Below, piece after piece: positions 15,401 through 15,606 of a stretch of 15,606 nucleotides of DNA. The stretch covers positions 1 through 15,606 of the forward strand of contig CAYJFB010000035.1 of NCBI GenBank assembly GCA_964369685.1, read 5' to 3'. The notes beneath the pieces are model-generated. The model searched no databases. It worked only from the letters and a program-made list of their open reading frames with translations, and was not told where the DNA came from. The translations under genes and the position numbers were made by a program. The stretch comes from Avidesulfovibrio sp964369685. Its GTDB lineage: Bacteria > Desulfobacterota > Desulfovibrionia > Desulfovibrionales > Desulfovibrionaceae. Position 1 is the first letter of the stretch, and every line of letters begins with the position of its first letter.

Positions 15401-15606
15401 CTTCCATCGCCAGCAACACTGGATTCTGCGATATGGGCCTCGGCTGTATCCGAACTTTTCACCCATGTAGAACCATTCCATGTAACGGCAATGATATCTG
15501 TAGCAGAGCCACCGGGAATCTCAATTCTCGAACCTTCATCCGCACCAAAATCAATGTTAATTGTTGCAGTAGCAATACCGGCAGCGTCAACATCAGCGTC
15601 TGATGT
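12462..15606 (-). CDS. Giant type I-secreted RTX adhesin with VWA domain, 3' part (start beyond window, internal gap)
   Basis: The reading frame is open from the window edge, with no start codon needed at 15462 (a GTG there is internal). Domain positions are in bases. 15606-15250: partial Ig-like repeat with INIDFGADEG and TFTDGDGDE. 15240-14735: T1SS-143-type repeat ending VEIQDDAPS. 14730-14440: a second FGAD-type repeat (IDFGADNG, VTDADGDQDSF). 14376-13530: von Willebrand A domain with metal-site motif DISGSM, Thr in TNYEQGF and Asp in MSDGEP. 13332-13243 and 13023-12823: RTX nonapeptides such as GGDGNDILL that bind calcium. After the 100-N gap a tail ending IIVEKGMIESQ fits a C-terminal type I secretion signal. 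The product should be exported by an ABC-type secretion system and act at the cell surface in adhesion or biofilm. No transporter or LapD/LapG genes are visible. The tail's frame differs, so a true gap length divisible by 3 is needed if it belongs to this gene. Confidence 0.85.
12635..12734. other. Assembly gap of 100 N inside the adhesin C-terminal region
   Basis: This is a placeholder of standard size between the last RTX block and the secretion tail. The contig between the two gaps is only 1,120 bp, so joins on both sides rest on scaffolding. Confidence 0.97.
12823..13023 (-). repeat. RTX nonapeptide repeat block
   Basis: About seven consecutive glycine/aspartate-rich nonapeptides of pattern GGxGxDxLx (for example GGDGDDILI, GGAGDDTLI) are encoded here. 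They should form a calcium-binding beta-roll after secretion. A shorter block lies at 13243-13332. The two are separated by a helical segment of about 70 residues. Confidence 0.9.

Noticed and set aside
15460..15462. GTG at 15462 as start of the adhesin
   Set aside because: The frame is open for 48 more codons to the window edge and encodes the first part of an Ig-like repeat.

Overview
The window reads as a chromosomal stretch of a Gram-negative, mid-GC anaerobe. A family such as Desulfovibrionaceae fits best: a DUF721/DciA-like protein, an OFA-family carboxylate transporter, LarB, a degenerate-receiver/TPR protein and a giant type I-secreted RTX adhesin occur together. This placement is inference from gene content only; there is no rRNA or tRNA. 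Two runs of exactly 100 N (11415-11514 and 12635-12734) are assembly gaps, so the window is a scaffold.

Layout. Positions 1-336 hold no convincing gene: an AT-rich stretch, a 24-bp tandem duplication and a G-rich palindromic element. Minus-strand housekeeping genes follow (337-6666): rfbB, a PaaI-type hotdog thioesterase, a DUF721/DciA-like protein, a zinc-ribbon TM2 membrane protein, lpdA, rnhA and eno. The G-rich palindromic element recurs upstream of lpdA with compensatory changes in its stem. eno has a clear intrinsic terminator. A 440-bp divergent intergenic region (6667-7105) separates eno from a plus-strand set: a degenerate receiver/TPR protein, larB and dgkA, probably one transcript, then an OFA-type MFS transporter with its own likely promoter.

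The last third is minus-strand and accessory. At its right is the 3' part of a giant RTX adhesin, with its start beyond the window. Its visible order is Ig-like/T1SS-143-type repeats, a von Willebrand A domain with an insert, two RTX blocks and a secretion tail. Downstream lie two small proteins with the head-stalk-anchor plan of DUF1640/CCDC90-like proteins. One has a stalk built from exact 33-bp (11-residue) repeats that broke the assembly. The pair is bracketed by two hairpin terminators of nearly the same sequence.

The best candidates for something little described are the adhesin plus coiled-coil pair, with its length-variable hendecad stalk, and the roughly 50-bp palindromic interspersed element. 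The housekeeping part is ordinary.
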